From Prevotella sp. (GTDB lineage: Bacteria; Bacteroidota; Bacteroidia; Bacteroidales; Bacteroidaceae): a DNA stretch of 11,392 nucleotides. Where the stretch lies: assembly GCA_022732315.1 (NCBI GenBank), contig JAIJUV010000074.1:1-11392 (forward strand), in the 5' to 3' direction. The position numbers were made by a program, and so were the translations under genes. Below the pieces are notes generated by a model. That model was not told the DNA's origin. It saw only the letters and a list, made by a program, of their open reading frames with translations, and made no database searches. Below are positions 1-6,255 of the stretch, piece after piece (position 1 is the stretch's first letter; the number at the start of each line of letters is the position of its first letter).

Positions 1-303
1 GACCTGGACCACCAATCATACCCTTATCCTCTAAAATTTCATCCATGCAACGAGGCGTACATGAACTATTTCCGATTTACCTGCACCGCTTGATCAACAA
101 GATTCGGAACTACATCCGTTGAGCGATGTCCCGTTCCAGCACCTTGTGCCGGAATAAAGCTAATCTACTGTACTTCGATTAAGCAGCGAGAGCGTAGTTA
201 TTTTCGCCAATTAATTTTTTGTTCACTAGGATTTAGGAGGTAGCCAACGAGCCTCCGCATGCTTACGTACCATTTCATCTCGCCGTCAAATCCAGTCAAC
301 CCC
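1..303 (-). ncRNA. ssrA: tmRNA (transfer-messenger RNA), 3' end cut by window edge
   Basis: tmRNA rescues ribosomes stalled on broken mRNAs: its tRNA-like part enters the A site and its short reading frame adds a degradation tag. Read on the minus strand, the gene begins near 303 with GGGGTTGACTGGATTTGACG, which matches the conserved 5' end of bacterial tmRNAs. GTAAGCATGC follows (about 257-266), as in the conserved segment after the D-like region. A GGAGG/CCTCC pair just downstream fits the first pseudoknot. The tag frame at 179-208 encodes GENNYALAA and ends in TAA. The sequence from 178 down to 1 should hold the later pseudoknots. The T-arm and 3' acceptor end are not in the window, so roughly the last 50-60 nt are missing. 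It is divergent from the response regulator gene. The identification is firm; the exact 5' processing site is inferred from the GGGG start. Confidence 0.95.
179..208 (-). other. tmRNA tag-peptide reading frame (GENNYALAA)
   Basis: On the minus strand the codons GGC GAA AAT AAC TAC, then GCT CTC GCT GCT TAA, give G-E-N-N-Y-A-L-A-A-stop. The ending YALAA is the classic ClpXP-type degron, and GE(T/N)NYALAA is the form I recall for Bacteroides and Prevotella. GGC is taken as the resume codon by comparison with related tags; the exact resume position is inferred. Confidence 0.92.
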
Positions 304-327
304 GAGATTTCTTTGATAACTAGGATG

Positions 328-359
328 CAAAGATAAAACGTTTTTTTGAAATCACCAAA
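328..359 (-). promoter_or_regulatory. Promoter of tmRNA (Bacteroidota -33/-7 type)
   Basis: On the minus strand TTTG (356-359) is followed after exactly 20 nt by TATCTTTG (328-335), a full match to the Bacteroidota primary sigma consensus TAnnTTTG at -7. Transcription would start near 320-322, giving a leader of about 18 nt before the mature GGGG end at 303. That fits 5' processing by RNase P. No start site has been mapped. Confidence 0.8.
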
Positions 360-455
360 TATTTTCGGAAATTTCTTCGCTTTTTCTTTAAAATATCGGG
401 ATAATGCGGTTGAAAGTTGCTTCGTATTAAGAATTTTTGAAGAAATGAGGCAGTT

Positions 456-489
456 TTTGGAGTTATCTCGTTTTTTTGCAGTAACTTTG
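456..489 (+). promoter_or_regulatory. Promoter of the response regulator gene (Bacteroidota type)
   Basis: TAACTTTG (482-489) is an exact TAnnTTTG -7 box. A TTTG at 456-459 could be the -33 element, but the 22-nt spacer is slightly longer than usual. Transcription would start around 495-497, leaving a 5' leader of about 20 nt before the ATG at 515. The leader is A-rich with no clear Shine-Dalgarno, as is common in this phylum. The 304-514 gap holds only this and the divergent tmRNA promoter; I see nothing else in it. Confidence 0.5.
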
Positions 490-514
490 TGGGCAAAATA
501 ATTAAAAATCAAAA

Positions 515-1858
515 ATGATGGCAATGGAGAAAAAAGGAAAGATACTGATAGTGGATGACAATGAGGATGTTCTCTTGTCGCTCAATATGCTTTTGAAACC
601 ATACGTGGAGAGTATCAGAGTGATCAATACGCCTGAGCGAATCATCGGAATGATGGATTCGTTTATGCCTGATGTTATCATGCTCGATATGAACTTCCAT
701 CGGGATGCCATCAGTGGCGAAGAGGGGTATGAATGGCTGGAGAAGATTCTGGCGCATAACCCCAAGAGCGTGGTGCTGTTTATCACGGCCTACGTGGATA
801 CGGAGAAGGCGGTGAGGGCCATCAAGGCGGGAGCCATCGACTTTATTCCGAAACCATGGGATAGGAACAAACTGCTCGATACGGTGAAGAGTGCCGTGGA
901 ATTGAGCAGGGAAAGGAATCTGGATTCTTCGGATTTGATTGGCGAATGTCCTGCCATGAAGGAACTGAAAGCGCAGATGATGCGTGTGGCGGCTACGGAT
1001 GCCAACGTATTGATTACTGGAGAGAATGGTACGGGAAAGGATGTGGTGGCGCATGCCTTGCATCAGCTTTCGGACAGGGCAAGAAAGCCTTTTGTGAATA
1101 TCGACCTGGGTTATATCCCTGAGAATCTTTTCGAGAGCGAACTTTTCGGATACGAGAAAGGGGCGTTTACGGATGCCAAGAATGCTAAGGAAGGACGAAT
1201 TGAGACGGCGGATGGCGGAACTCTCTTTCTGGATGAGATTGGAAATCTGAACCTGCCGATGCAACAGAAACTCCTGACGGTGATTGAAAAGCGGGAGACT
1301 CAGCGCATTGGTTCCAATAAGGTGAGCCGGGTGGATGTGAGGATTCTGGCGGCTACGAATGCCCATCTGCGTGAGAAGGTGGGAGAAGGAACATTCCGGC
1401 AGGACCTCTTTTATCGCTTGAATACCATCGAGCTTCATCTTCCACCGCTGCGTGATCGTGGAGAGGATATCGTTCTGCTGGCAGAATATTTCCTGAAGAT
1501 TTATTCGGGGAAATATAGTGTGGGCGATGTGAGGCTGGGGGCATCTGCCAAGCAGAAGCTGTTGAAACATACCTGGCCGGGGAATGTAAGAGAGTTGCAG
1601 CATTGTATAGAGAGGGCGATTGTGTTGGGGGATAAGACGGAACTGGCTGCCGAGGATATCAGATTGGAGGATTCTATGGTGGCATCGGGGACTTCTTCAG
1701 GTTCCATAAAGGTTGATTCGCTCAATCTTCAGACCTTGGAGCGTGAAGCCATCAAGCGCGCCATCTCCTTGAGCAATGGAAATCTTACACAGGCCGCAGA
1801 GTTGCTGGGTATCACCCGTTTCGCCCTTTATAGAAAAATCGATAAGCTCGGGGTTTAA
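515..1858 (+). CDS. Sigma-54-dependent response regulator (NtrC family: REC, AAA+, Fis-type HTH)
   Basis: This is a 447-residue cytoplasmic transcription activator. Residues 8-125 form a receiver domain: acidic pair D14/D15, likely phosphorylated D58 in IMLDMNF, T91 and K113 (PKPW). Residues about 143-370 form a sigma-54 activator AAA+ ATPase: Walker A GENGTGKD (169-176), Walker B GGTLFLDEI with D240/E241, and the arginine-rich segment FYRLNTIELHLPPLRDR. The C-terminus (about 405-447) holds a Fis-type helix-turn-helix, LTQAAELLGITRFALYRKI. The sigma-54 contact loop reads GAFTDA (216-221), not the usual GAFTGA. In-frame ATGs also lie at 518 and 524; 515 is the longest and sits about 20 nt after the predicted transcription start. 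The histidine kinase downstream is its probable partner. The target is likely the efflux operon beginning at 3445, inferred from position and the dyads at 3315-3349. Confidence 0.93.
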   Translation: MMAMEKKGKILIVDDNEDVLLSLNMLLKPYVESIRVINTPERIIGMMDSFMPDVIMLDMNFHRDAISGEEGYEWLEKILAHNPKSVVLFITAYVDTEKAVRAIKAGAIDFIPKPWDRNKLLDTVKSAVELSRERNLDSSDLIGECPAMKELKAQMMRVAATDANVLITGENGTGKDVVAHALHQLSDRARKPFVNIDLGYIPENLFESELFGYEKGAFTDAKNAKEGRIETADGGTLFLDEIGNLNLPMQQKLLTVIEKRETQRIGSNKVSRVDVRILAATNAHLREKVGEGTFRQDLFYRLNTIELHLPPLRDRGEDIVLLAEYFLKIYSGKYSVGDVRLGASAKQKLLKHTWPGNVRELQHCIERAIVLGDKTELAAEDIRLEDSMVASGTSSGSIKVDSLNLQTLEREAIKRAISLSNGNLTQAAELLGITRFALYRKIDKLGV

Positions 1859-1859
1859 A

Positions 1860-1946
1860 GCTTTTGCCCTTTCAGGGCGTAGGGATATATCTTGTTAAAA
1901 CCCAGGGTGTTGCCCTGGGCTAGGAGCTTCTGCCCTTACAGGGCGT
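1860..1946. repeat. Intergenic palindromic repeat element (three small hairpins)
   Basis: The gap between regulator and kinase holds three palindromes: GCCCT-TTC-AGGGC (1866-1878), CCCAGGG-TGTTG-CCCTGGG (1901-1919) and GCCCT-TAC-AGGGC (1932-1944). The outer two lie in a 21-bp direct repeat (1860-1880 and 1926-1946, 19 of 21 identical, 66 bp apart). This GCCCTnnCAGGGC plus CCCAGGG...CCCTGGG pattern resembles REP-like intergenic repeats I recall from Bacteroidota genomes. No T-run follows any hairpin, so simple termination is unlikely. Dispersal through the genome cannot be shown from one copy. Confidence 0.65.
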
Positions 1947-1998
1947 GTGAGGATTTAAGCAGTTTCTTTTGATAGAAAAAACGGAAATTTTTGAAACT

Positions 1999-3276
1999 AT
2001 GTCAATCGTCAATAACTTATTCAATCATAAGAGCAATGAGCGGATGCGCCAACTGATTGAGGCTATCCGCACCCGTGACTTCTCGCTTCAGTATTCGTTG
2101 GATCATCTGAGGGGAGAAGAGCGGAATCTTGCAGAGCAGATTAATGAAGTGGTGAATGAATTTCGGGAAACCACTTTGCTGCAGGAAGCGAAATACCAGT
2201 ATTTCGGAACGATGCTCGATACCATCAACGCCTTTCTCATTGTGGCGGATGAACAGGGAAAGGTGCATTGGATGAATCGGGCTGCCGTGGAGGGACTCTG
2301 CGGTTTTTCGATTCATCACTTGCAGGATTTGCAGGTGCTGGATGAGACGCTGCCGGAATTGATGAAGCAGCTGAAGCCGGGATTGCAGAAACTGGTACAG
2401 TTGGAGACCAAGATCAACGAGGCTGCTGCTGGCAAGAAGGCTTTAGATGCCGGAAATCAGAATGCGGGGAAGGCTGACTTTGTATTGAGCGTGGTCAACT
2501 TTTTTAATAAAGGCTTTGCCTATCGCCTCTATACCTTGCAGAATGTGCAACCGGTGATTCAGAAGAATGAGACGGATGCGCAGCAGCAGCTGGTAAGGGT
2601 ATTGACCCACGAAATCATGAACTCGCTGACTCCTATCATCTCTTTGGCTGATACGCTTTGCGAAGGTGTGGAGCAGAATACGCTGGAGCATGATGATTTG
2701 CTGATGGCATTGCAGGCCATCAACCGGAGAAGCAATGGCTTGCTGCAGTTTGTGGAGAACTATCGTAAGTTGCAACGCATATCGAAACCTCAGTTTGAGG
2801 ATGTAAGGATTGGTGATCTGGTGGCAGATTTGCAGCATCTTTATCCGGATTCGATATTCCATTATGAGATAGAAAATGAAGACCAGAGGTTGCAGATGGA
2901 TCGTTCGCAGATAGAACAGGTACTGATTAATCTGCTGAAGAATGCGCAGGAAGCTGTGGCAGTTCGAATGAAGGAGGAGGCGGCAGGTCTTTCCGATGAG
3001 GCTGAATCTGCTCAAAGTCAGGCTCCTTATGTCCGTCTTACTACTCATCTTTCGAGCAACAAGCGCGATTTCATCATTTCCATTACTGATAATGGTAAGG
3101 GAATATTGCCGGAGGTGATGGAGCGCATTTTTGTGCCGTTCTTTACTACCAAGACGAGTGGTTCGGGCATCGGGTTGAGTATCTGCAAGCAGATAGTGAC
3201 CTTACATGGTGGAACCATCACCGCCTCTTCGAAGCCAGGCGATAAAACCACCTTTAGCGTGGTGCTTCCTGCCTGA
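1999..3276 (+). CDS. Soluble PAS-containing sensor histidine kinase (NtrB/NtrY-like)
   Basis: This protein senses a signal and phosphorylates a response regulator, almost certainly the one encoded just upstream. From the ATG at 1999 it is 425 residues. Residues about 60-180 look like a PAS domain (FLIVADEQGKVHWMNRAA). The HisKA H-box is LTHEIMNSLTPI with the phospho-accepting H204. The ATPase domain has an N-box INLLKNAQEA (N315), a G1 box DNGKGI (from D364), an F-box FVPFFTTK and a G2 box GSGIGLSI (from G388). I see no transmembrane segment or signal peptide, so it should be cytosolic, unlike many kinases that control efflux pumps. A TTG start at 1969 would add ten residues; I prefer the ATG because the extension is not family-like. 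The 140-nt gap to the regulator carries no clear promoter, so the two genes are probably co-transcribed. Confidence 0.92.
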   Translation: MSIVNNLFNHKSNERMRQLIEAIRTRDFSLQYSLDHLRGEERNLAEQINEVVNEFRETTLLQEAKYQYFGTMLDTINAFLIVADEQGKVHWMNRAAVEGLCGFSIHHLQDLQVLDETLPELMKQLKPGLQKLVQLETKINEAAAGKKALDAGNQNAGKADFVLSVVNFFNKGFAYRLYTLQNVQPVIQKNETDAQQQLVRVLTHEIMNSLTPIISLADTLCEGVEQNTLEHDDLLMALQAINRRSNGLLQFVENYRKLQRISKPQFEDVRIGDLVADLQHLYPDSIFHYEIENEDQRLQMDRSQIEQVLINLLKNAQEAVAVRMKEEAAGLSDEAESAQSQAPYVRLTTHLSSNKRDFIISITDNGKGILPEVMERIFVPFFTTKTSGSGIGLSICKQIVTLHGGTITASSKPGDKTTFSVVLPA

Positions 3277-3305
3277 TAGAGACGGATGCCTATCATATTG
3301 AGGAT

Positions 3306-3349
3306 GTGCGCACCGTGCGAAATCGCACACGTTTCGTGCGGTTTCGCAC
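3306..3349. promoter_or_regulatory. Tandem dyads, possible operator or enhancer sites for the response regulator
   Basis: GTGCGAAATCGCAC (3315-3328) and GTGCGGTTTCGCAC (3336-3349) share the arms GTGCG and CGCAC with a 4-nt middle. Their centres are 21 bp apart, two helical turns. A shorter perfect palindrome, GTGCGCAC, precedes them (3306-3313). The two dyads are centred about 109 and 88 bp upstream of the start site expected from the sigma-54-like element at 3405-3420, a usual distance for NtrC-family enhancer sites. Binding is inferred; the terminator role of the same bases is the competing explanation. Confidence 0.4.
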
Positions 3350-3358
3350 GGCTTTTTT
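3313..3358 (+). terminator. Rho-independent terminator after the histidine kinase
   Basis: Positions 3313-3328 pair with 3336-3351 to form a 16-bp stem with only one T-G wobble (3323/3341) and a 7-nt loop, ACGTTTC. It is followed by C and a run of six T (3353-3358). It lies 37 nt after the kinase stop codon. This is a strong intrinsic terminator and separates the two-component pair from the efflux operon. Each arm is itself nearly self-complementary, which is unusual and is treated separately as a possible binding site. Confidence 0.85.
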
Positions 3359-3396
3359 ATATCCGGAATTTCTTATCTTCCTGATAATCATATCTT

Positions 3397-3420
3397 TATC
3401 TTTGTGGCATAGCTTTTGTG
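3397..3420 (+). promoter_or_regulatory. Promoter region of the efflux operon: overlapping sigma-54-like and primary-sigma-like elements
   Basis: TGGCAT (3405-3410), five bases, then TTGT (3416-3419) resembles the -24/-12 sigma-54 consensus TGGCAC-N5-TTGC, with T for C at the second element. It predicts a start near 3430, about 15 nt before the ATG. Directly upstream and abutting is TATCTTTG (3397-3404), an exact TAnnTTTG -7 box predicting a start near 3411, but with no TTTG at -33. Which one is used cannot be decided from sequence; a sigma-54 activator gene nearby favours the first. Confidence 0.45.
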
Positions 3421-3444
3421 TTAGTTTTTGCAAAAGTAATCATC

Positions 3445-4905
3445 ATGAAGATAAAGAATTACCTATTCATAGTATGGGCATTTGCAGCCCTGAATGTTCA
3501 AGCCGACACGCTGCAGCTCGACCTGAAGGCTACCATTGCGATGGCGCAGCGGCAGTCGCCATCGGTGCAGAGTGCCCGCAATACCTTTCTGTCTGCTTAC
3601 TGGGCTTATCGGTATCATCAGGCCAACTATCTGCCTTCGCTTTCCCTCTCATCTTCACCTTATATTAATAAGGAGGTGAACAAGATAACCCAGTCGGATG
3701 GTACGGCTCTCTTTCTGAAGCAAGATCAGTTGAGTGCCGACCTTACTCTGAAAATCAACCAGAATATCTCCCTGACGGGGGGTAGTCTTTTTGTGAAGAG
3801 TTCGCTCAACCGTTTGGATGAGTTGCACAACAAGATGACAGCCTATAGTAGTCAACCCTTTATTGTGGGTTATGAGCAGAGTCTTTTTGGCTATAACTCG
3901 CTGAAATGGAATCGACGGATAGAACCTATCCGGTTCCGGGAATCCAAGAAGCGATATGCCGAAACGTTGGAGATTGTTTCGGCAAAAGCCTGTGAACATT
4001 TCTTCGGTCTGGCTTTGGCGCAGGCAGAATGGGAGATGGCAAAACAGAACTTTGCTTCTGCTGATACGCTTTATCAGATGGCGAAGGGGCGATATGAGAA
4101 TGGAACGATTTCGGAAAACGAGATGCTACAGCTGGAAATCAATCGTTTGAACGAGGAGACCAATGTGATGGATGCTCAGGTTGCACTGCGGGAGAAGATG
4201 CAGACCATCCGTTCGTTTCTGGGATTGGAAAAATCGCAGGACATCTGTCTGGTGATGCCGGAAGAGGTGCCTGCCTTTGAGGTTCCTTTGCAGCGGGCGA
4301 TAGATTGGGCTTTGCTGAACAGTCCGGATCCCGATTATTATCGTCGCATCCAGAAGGAGAGCGAAAGCCGGTTGGCGCAGGCTCGTGCCAACGCCGGATT
4401 GAAGGCGGATCTCTATATGCAGTTTGGACTCTCGCAGACGGGAGCAGATATCGGTGCCGCCTATCGCAGTCCGATGAGTCAGCAATCGGCAAGCATCACC
4501 ATCGCCCTTCCGATATTGGATTGGGGACGGGGAAAGGGTAGGGTAAGAGAAGCCAAATCGCAGCTGGCACTTACCCAGACGCAGGTGGAGCAAGGCATGC
4601 GGGATTTCTACCAGAACGTAGAAAAACTGGTGTTGCAGTTTAACATGCAAGCCCGAAAGGTGCATGTGGCATCGCTCACCGACCAGCGTGCCGAGAAGCG
4701 ACATGTGGTGGCGCGCCGACTCTACATCATGGGTCGCAACTCGATACTCGACCTGAATGCAGCCATCAGCGAGAAAGATGCTGCCCGGCGCAATTACATC
4801 TCGACCATGCAGACTTACTGGAGTCTTTACTATACGCTCCGAAGCATGACGGGATTCGATTTCGAGCGCAATAAAGAATTGAAGGAAGAACTTCCTATAG
4901 AATAA
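3445..4905 (+). CDS. TolC-family outer membrane efflux protein
   Basis: This is the outer membrane channel of a tripartite export system. From the ATG at 3445 it is 486 residues, a usual length for the family. It opens with a signal peptide: basic KIK, a hydrophobic core (LFIVWAFAAL), and a likely cut after VQA (residue 20). No lipobox cysteine is present. The mature protein is rich in long amphipathic helices with Q, A, R and E, for example LDLKATIAMAQRQSPSVQSARN near the start and AQARANAGLKADLYMQFGLSQ in the second half. This is the two-repeat helical barrel pattern of the family. A GTG at 3418 is in frame but would put nine residues before the signal peptide and overlap the promoter, so I reject it. 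The gene is first in the operon; the adaptor follows after 35 nt. The exported substrate is unknown. Confidence 0.9.
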   Translation: MKIKNYLFIVWAFAALNVQADTLQLDLKATIAMAQRQSPSVQSARNTFLSAYWAYRYHQANYLPSLSLSSSPYINKEVNKITQSDGTALFLKQDQLSADLTLKINQNISLTGGSLFVKSSLNRLDELHNKMTAYSSQPFIVGYEQSLFGYNSLKWNRRIEPIRFRESKKRYAETLEIVSAKACEHFFGLALAQAEWEMAKQNFASADTLYQMAKGRYENGTISENEMLQLEINRLNEETNVMDAQVALREKMQTIRSFLGLEKSQDICLVMPEEVPAFEVPLQRAIDWALLNSPDPDYYRRIQKESESRLAQARANAGLKADLYMQFGLSQTGADIGAAYRSPMSQQSASITIALPILDWGRGKGRVREAKSQLALTQTQVEQGMRDFYQNVEKLVLQFNMQARKVHVASLTDQRAEKRHVVARRLYIMGRNSILDLNAAISEKDAARRNYISTMQTYWSLYYTLRSMTGFDFERNKELKEELPIE

Positions 4906-4940
4906 ATATCTTATAGAATAATGAATAACGGCAGAATAAT

Positions 4941-6191
4941 ATGGATATAAAGAAACAACCGAAACCGTGGTATATCCGCTACCGCTATCCTATCCTGTCG
5001 GGTGCAGCAGGCATCGCCATCCTGGTCTATGCCCTTTTCCTGATCGTTACTTCGGGCACCCGAAGGGTGGATATGGATAGCGTGGTGATAGCCGAAGTAA
5101 AGAAGGCTCCTTTCTGGGAGTATGTAGATGTAGAAGGACTGGTGCAACCCTTCAAGACCATCCAGGTGAATGCGATGGAGAACGGATTCGTGGAACGGGT
5201 GGTGGCAGAAGAGGGAGCCATGCTGCAGCAGGGCGATACCATCCTGGTGCTTCAGAATCCGGAACTCTATCATTCTATCGATGATGAGCAGGATGCATGG
5301 AGCAGCAAGCTTCGCAACTGTCAGGAACAGGAGATAGAGATGACGCAGAAGACCATCAACCTGCGCCAGCAAGCCTTGGATGCCCAGCATCAGATGACGA
5401 GCCTGAAGAAATCGCTCAAGCAGAGCCGGGAGGAATATCGCATGGGCATCAAGAGCAAGGCGGAACTGGAGGTGGCTGAGGAAGATTACGAATATCAGCG
5501 GCAGAAGGTGCTCTTGCAGATGCAAAACCTGAAGCATGATTCCGTATCTACCCGATTGAAGCGCGAGATGATTGCTGCCAACCGGATGGAAGCCAACAAG
5601 AAATTGTCGAGAATGAAGGGTCGCACCCAGCAGTTGGTGGTTCGGGCTCCCGTAAGCGGACAACTGAGTTATTTGGGGGTAACCCAAGGTCAGCAGGTTT
5701 CGTCCGGGGCGAGCATCGGACAGATCAAGGTGATGAGCCAGTTTAAATTGCAGATTTCGCTGGCTGAGTATTACATCGACCGCGTTATCGCCGGACTTCC
5801 TGCCCATATCGAGTACGATGGTCATCAGTTCCCGCTTCGTGTATCGCGGGTGATTCCTGAGGTGAAAGACCATCAGTTTGTCTGCGAATTAACTTTCACT
5901 GGCAAGACTCCAGCCAATATCCGATTGGGCAAGAGTTATCGGGTGCTGCTGGAATTGGGCAAGCCGGAGCAAGCCTTGGTGATTCCGAATGGTGATTTCT
6001 TCCAGACCACCAACGGATATTGGATATTCCGGGTATCTGACGATGGCAAGAAGGCGCAGCGGGTGAATATCAATGTAGGCAGACAGAATCCGCAGCAATT
6101 CGAAATCACTTCCGGCTTGAAGCCGGGCGACAAGGTTATCGTAAGCGGATATACCCAAATCGCCAGCGAAAATGAAATAGATTTGAGATAG
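4941..6191 (+). CDS. HlyD/MacA-like periplasmic adaptor subunit
   Basis: This membrane fusion protein links the inner membrane ABC permease to the TolC-like channel. It has 416 residues. A short basic cytoplasmic N-terminus precedes one membrane anchor (about 17-37). Next comes the first half of a lipoyl-like domain (about 65-105, with VNAMENGFVERVVAEEGAML). A long Q/E/K-rich coiled-coil hairpin follows (about 110-230), then the second lipoyl half (VVRAPVSGQLSYLGVTQGQQV). The C-terminus has beta-barrel and membrane-proximal segments (IPNGDFFQTTNGYWIFRV; GLKPGDKVIVSGY). This domain order is classic for RND/ABC adaptors of the MacA or HlyD kind; ABC partners downstream make the MacA-like role more likely. 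It is anchored by a membrane helix, not a lipid. A 64-nt AT-rich gap with no evident promoter leads to the permease. Confidence 0.9.
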   Translation: MDIKKQPKPWYIRYRYPILSGAAGIAILVYALFLIVTSGTRRVDMDSVVIAEVKKAPFWEYVDVEGLVQPFKTIQVNAMENGFVERVVAEEGAMLQQGDTILVLQNPELYHSIDDEQDAWSSKLRNCQEQEIEMTQKTINLRQQALDAQHQMTSLKKSLKQSREEYRMGIKSKAELEVAEEDYEYQRQKVLLQMQNLKHDSVSTRLKREMIAANRMEANKKLSRMKGRTQQLVVRAPVSGQLSYLGVTQGQQVSSGASIGQIKVMSQFKLQISLAEYYIDRVIAGLPAHIEYDGHQFPLRVSRVIPEVKDHQFVCELTFTGKTPANIRLGKSYRVLLELGKPEQALVIPNGDFFQTTNGYWIFRVSDDGKKAQRVNINVGRQNPQQFEITSGLKPGDKVIVSGYTQIASENEIDLR

Positions 6192-6255
6192 ACTTTTATC
6201 TGAGATAATAAAAATCAATCTTTCACGTAAATAAATTATATAAAGACTAAAAAAT

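Noticed and set aside
198..524. Minus-strand open frame of 108 codons upstream of the regulator
   Set aside because: Its 3' half is the tmRNA 5' region and its 5' half is the promoter region; chance frame, not a protein gene.
509..1603. Long open frame of 364 codons antisense to the response regulator
   Set aside because: The plus-strand gene has intact REC, AAA+ and HTH motifs; the antisense translation has no recognisable motif and arises from the codon bias of the real gene.
1860..1946. Short CRISPR-like array
   Set aside because: Only two near-identical units with a different palindrome between them; no regular repeat-spacer series and no cas genes.
1969..1998. TTG start adding ten residues to the histidine kinase
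   Set aside because: A rare start with no support; the ATG at 1999 begins a plausible kinase N-terminus. Cannot be fully excluded.
3418..3444. GTG start adding nine residues to the TolC-like protein
   Set aside because: It would place residues ahead of a normal signal peptide and overlap the predicted -12 element; ATG at 3445 gives a standard signal sequence.
6192..6255. Separate promoter for the permease gene
   Set aside because: The AT-rich gap has a TTATC/GATAA mini-palindrome but no TAnnTTTG box or sigma-54-like element, so the gene is most simply part of the upstream operon.
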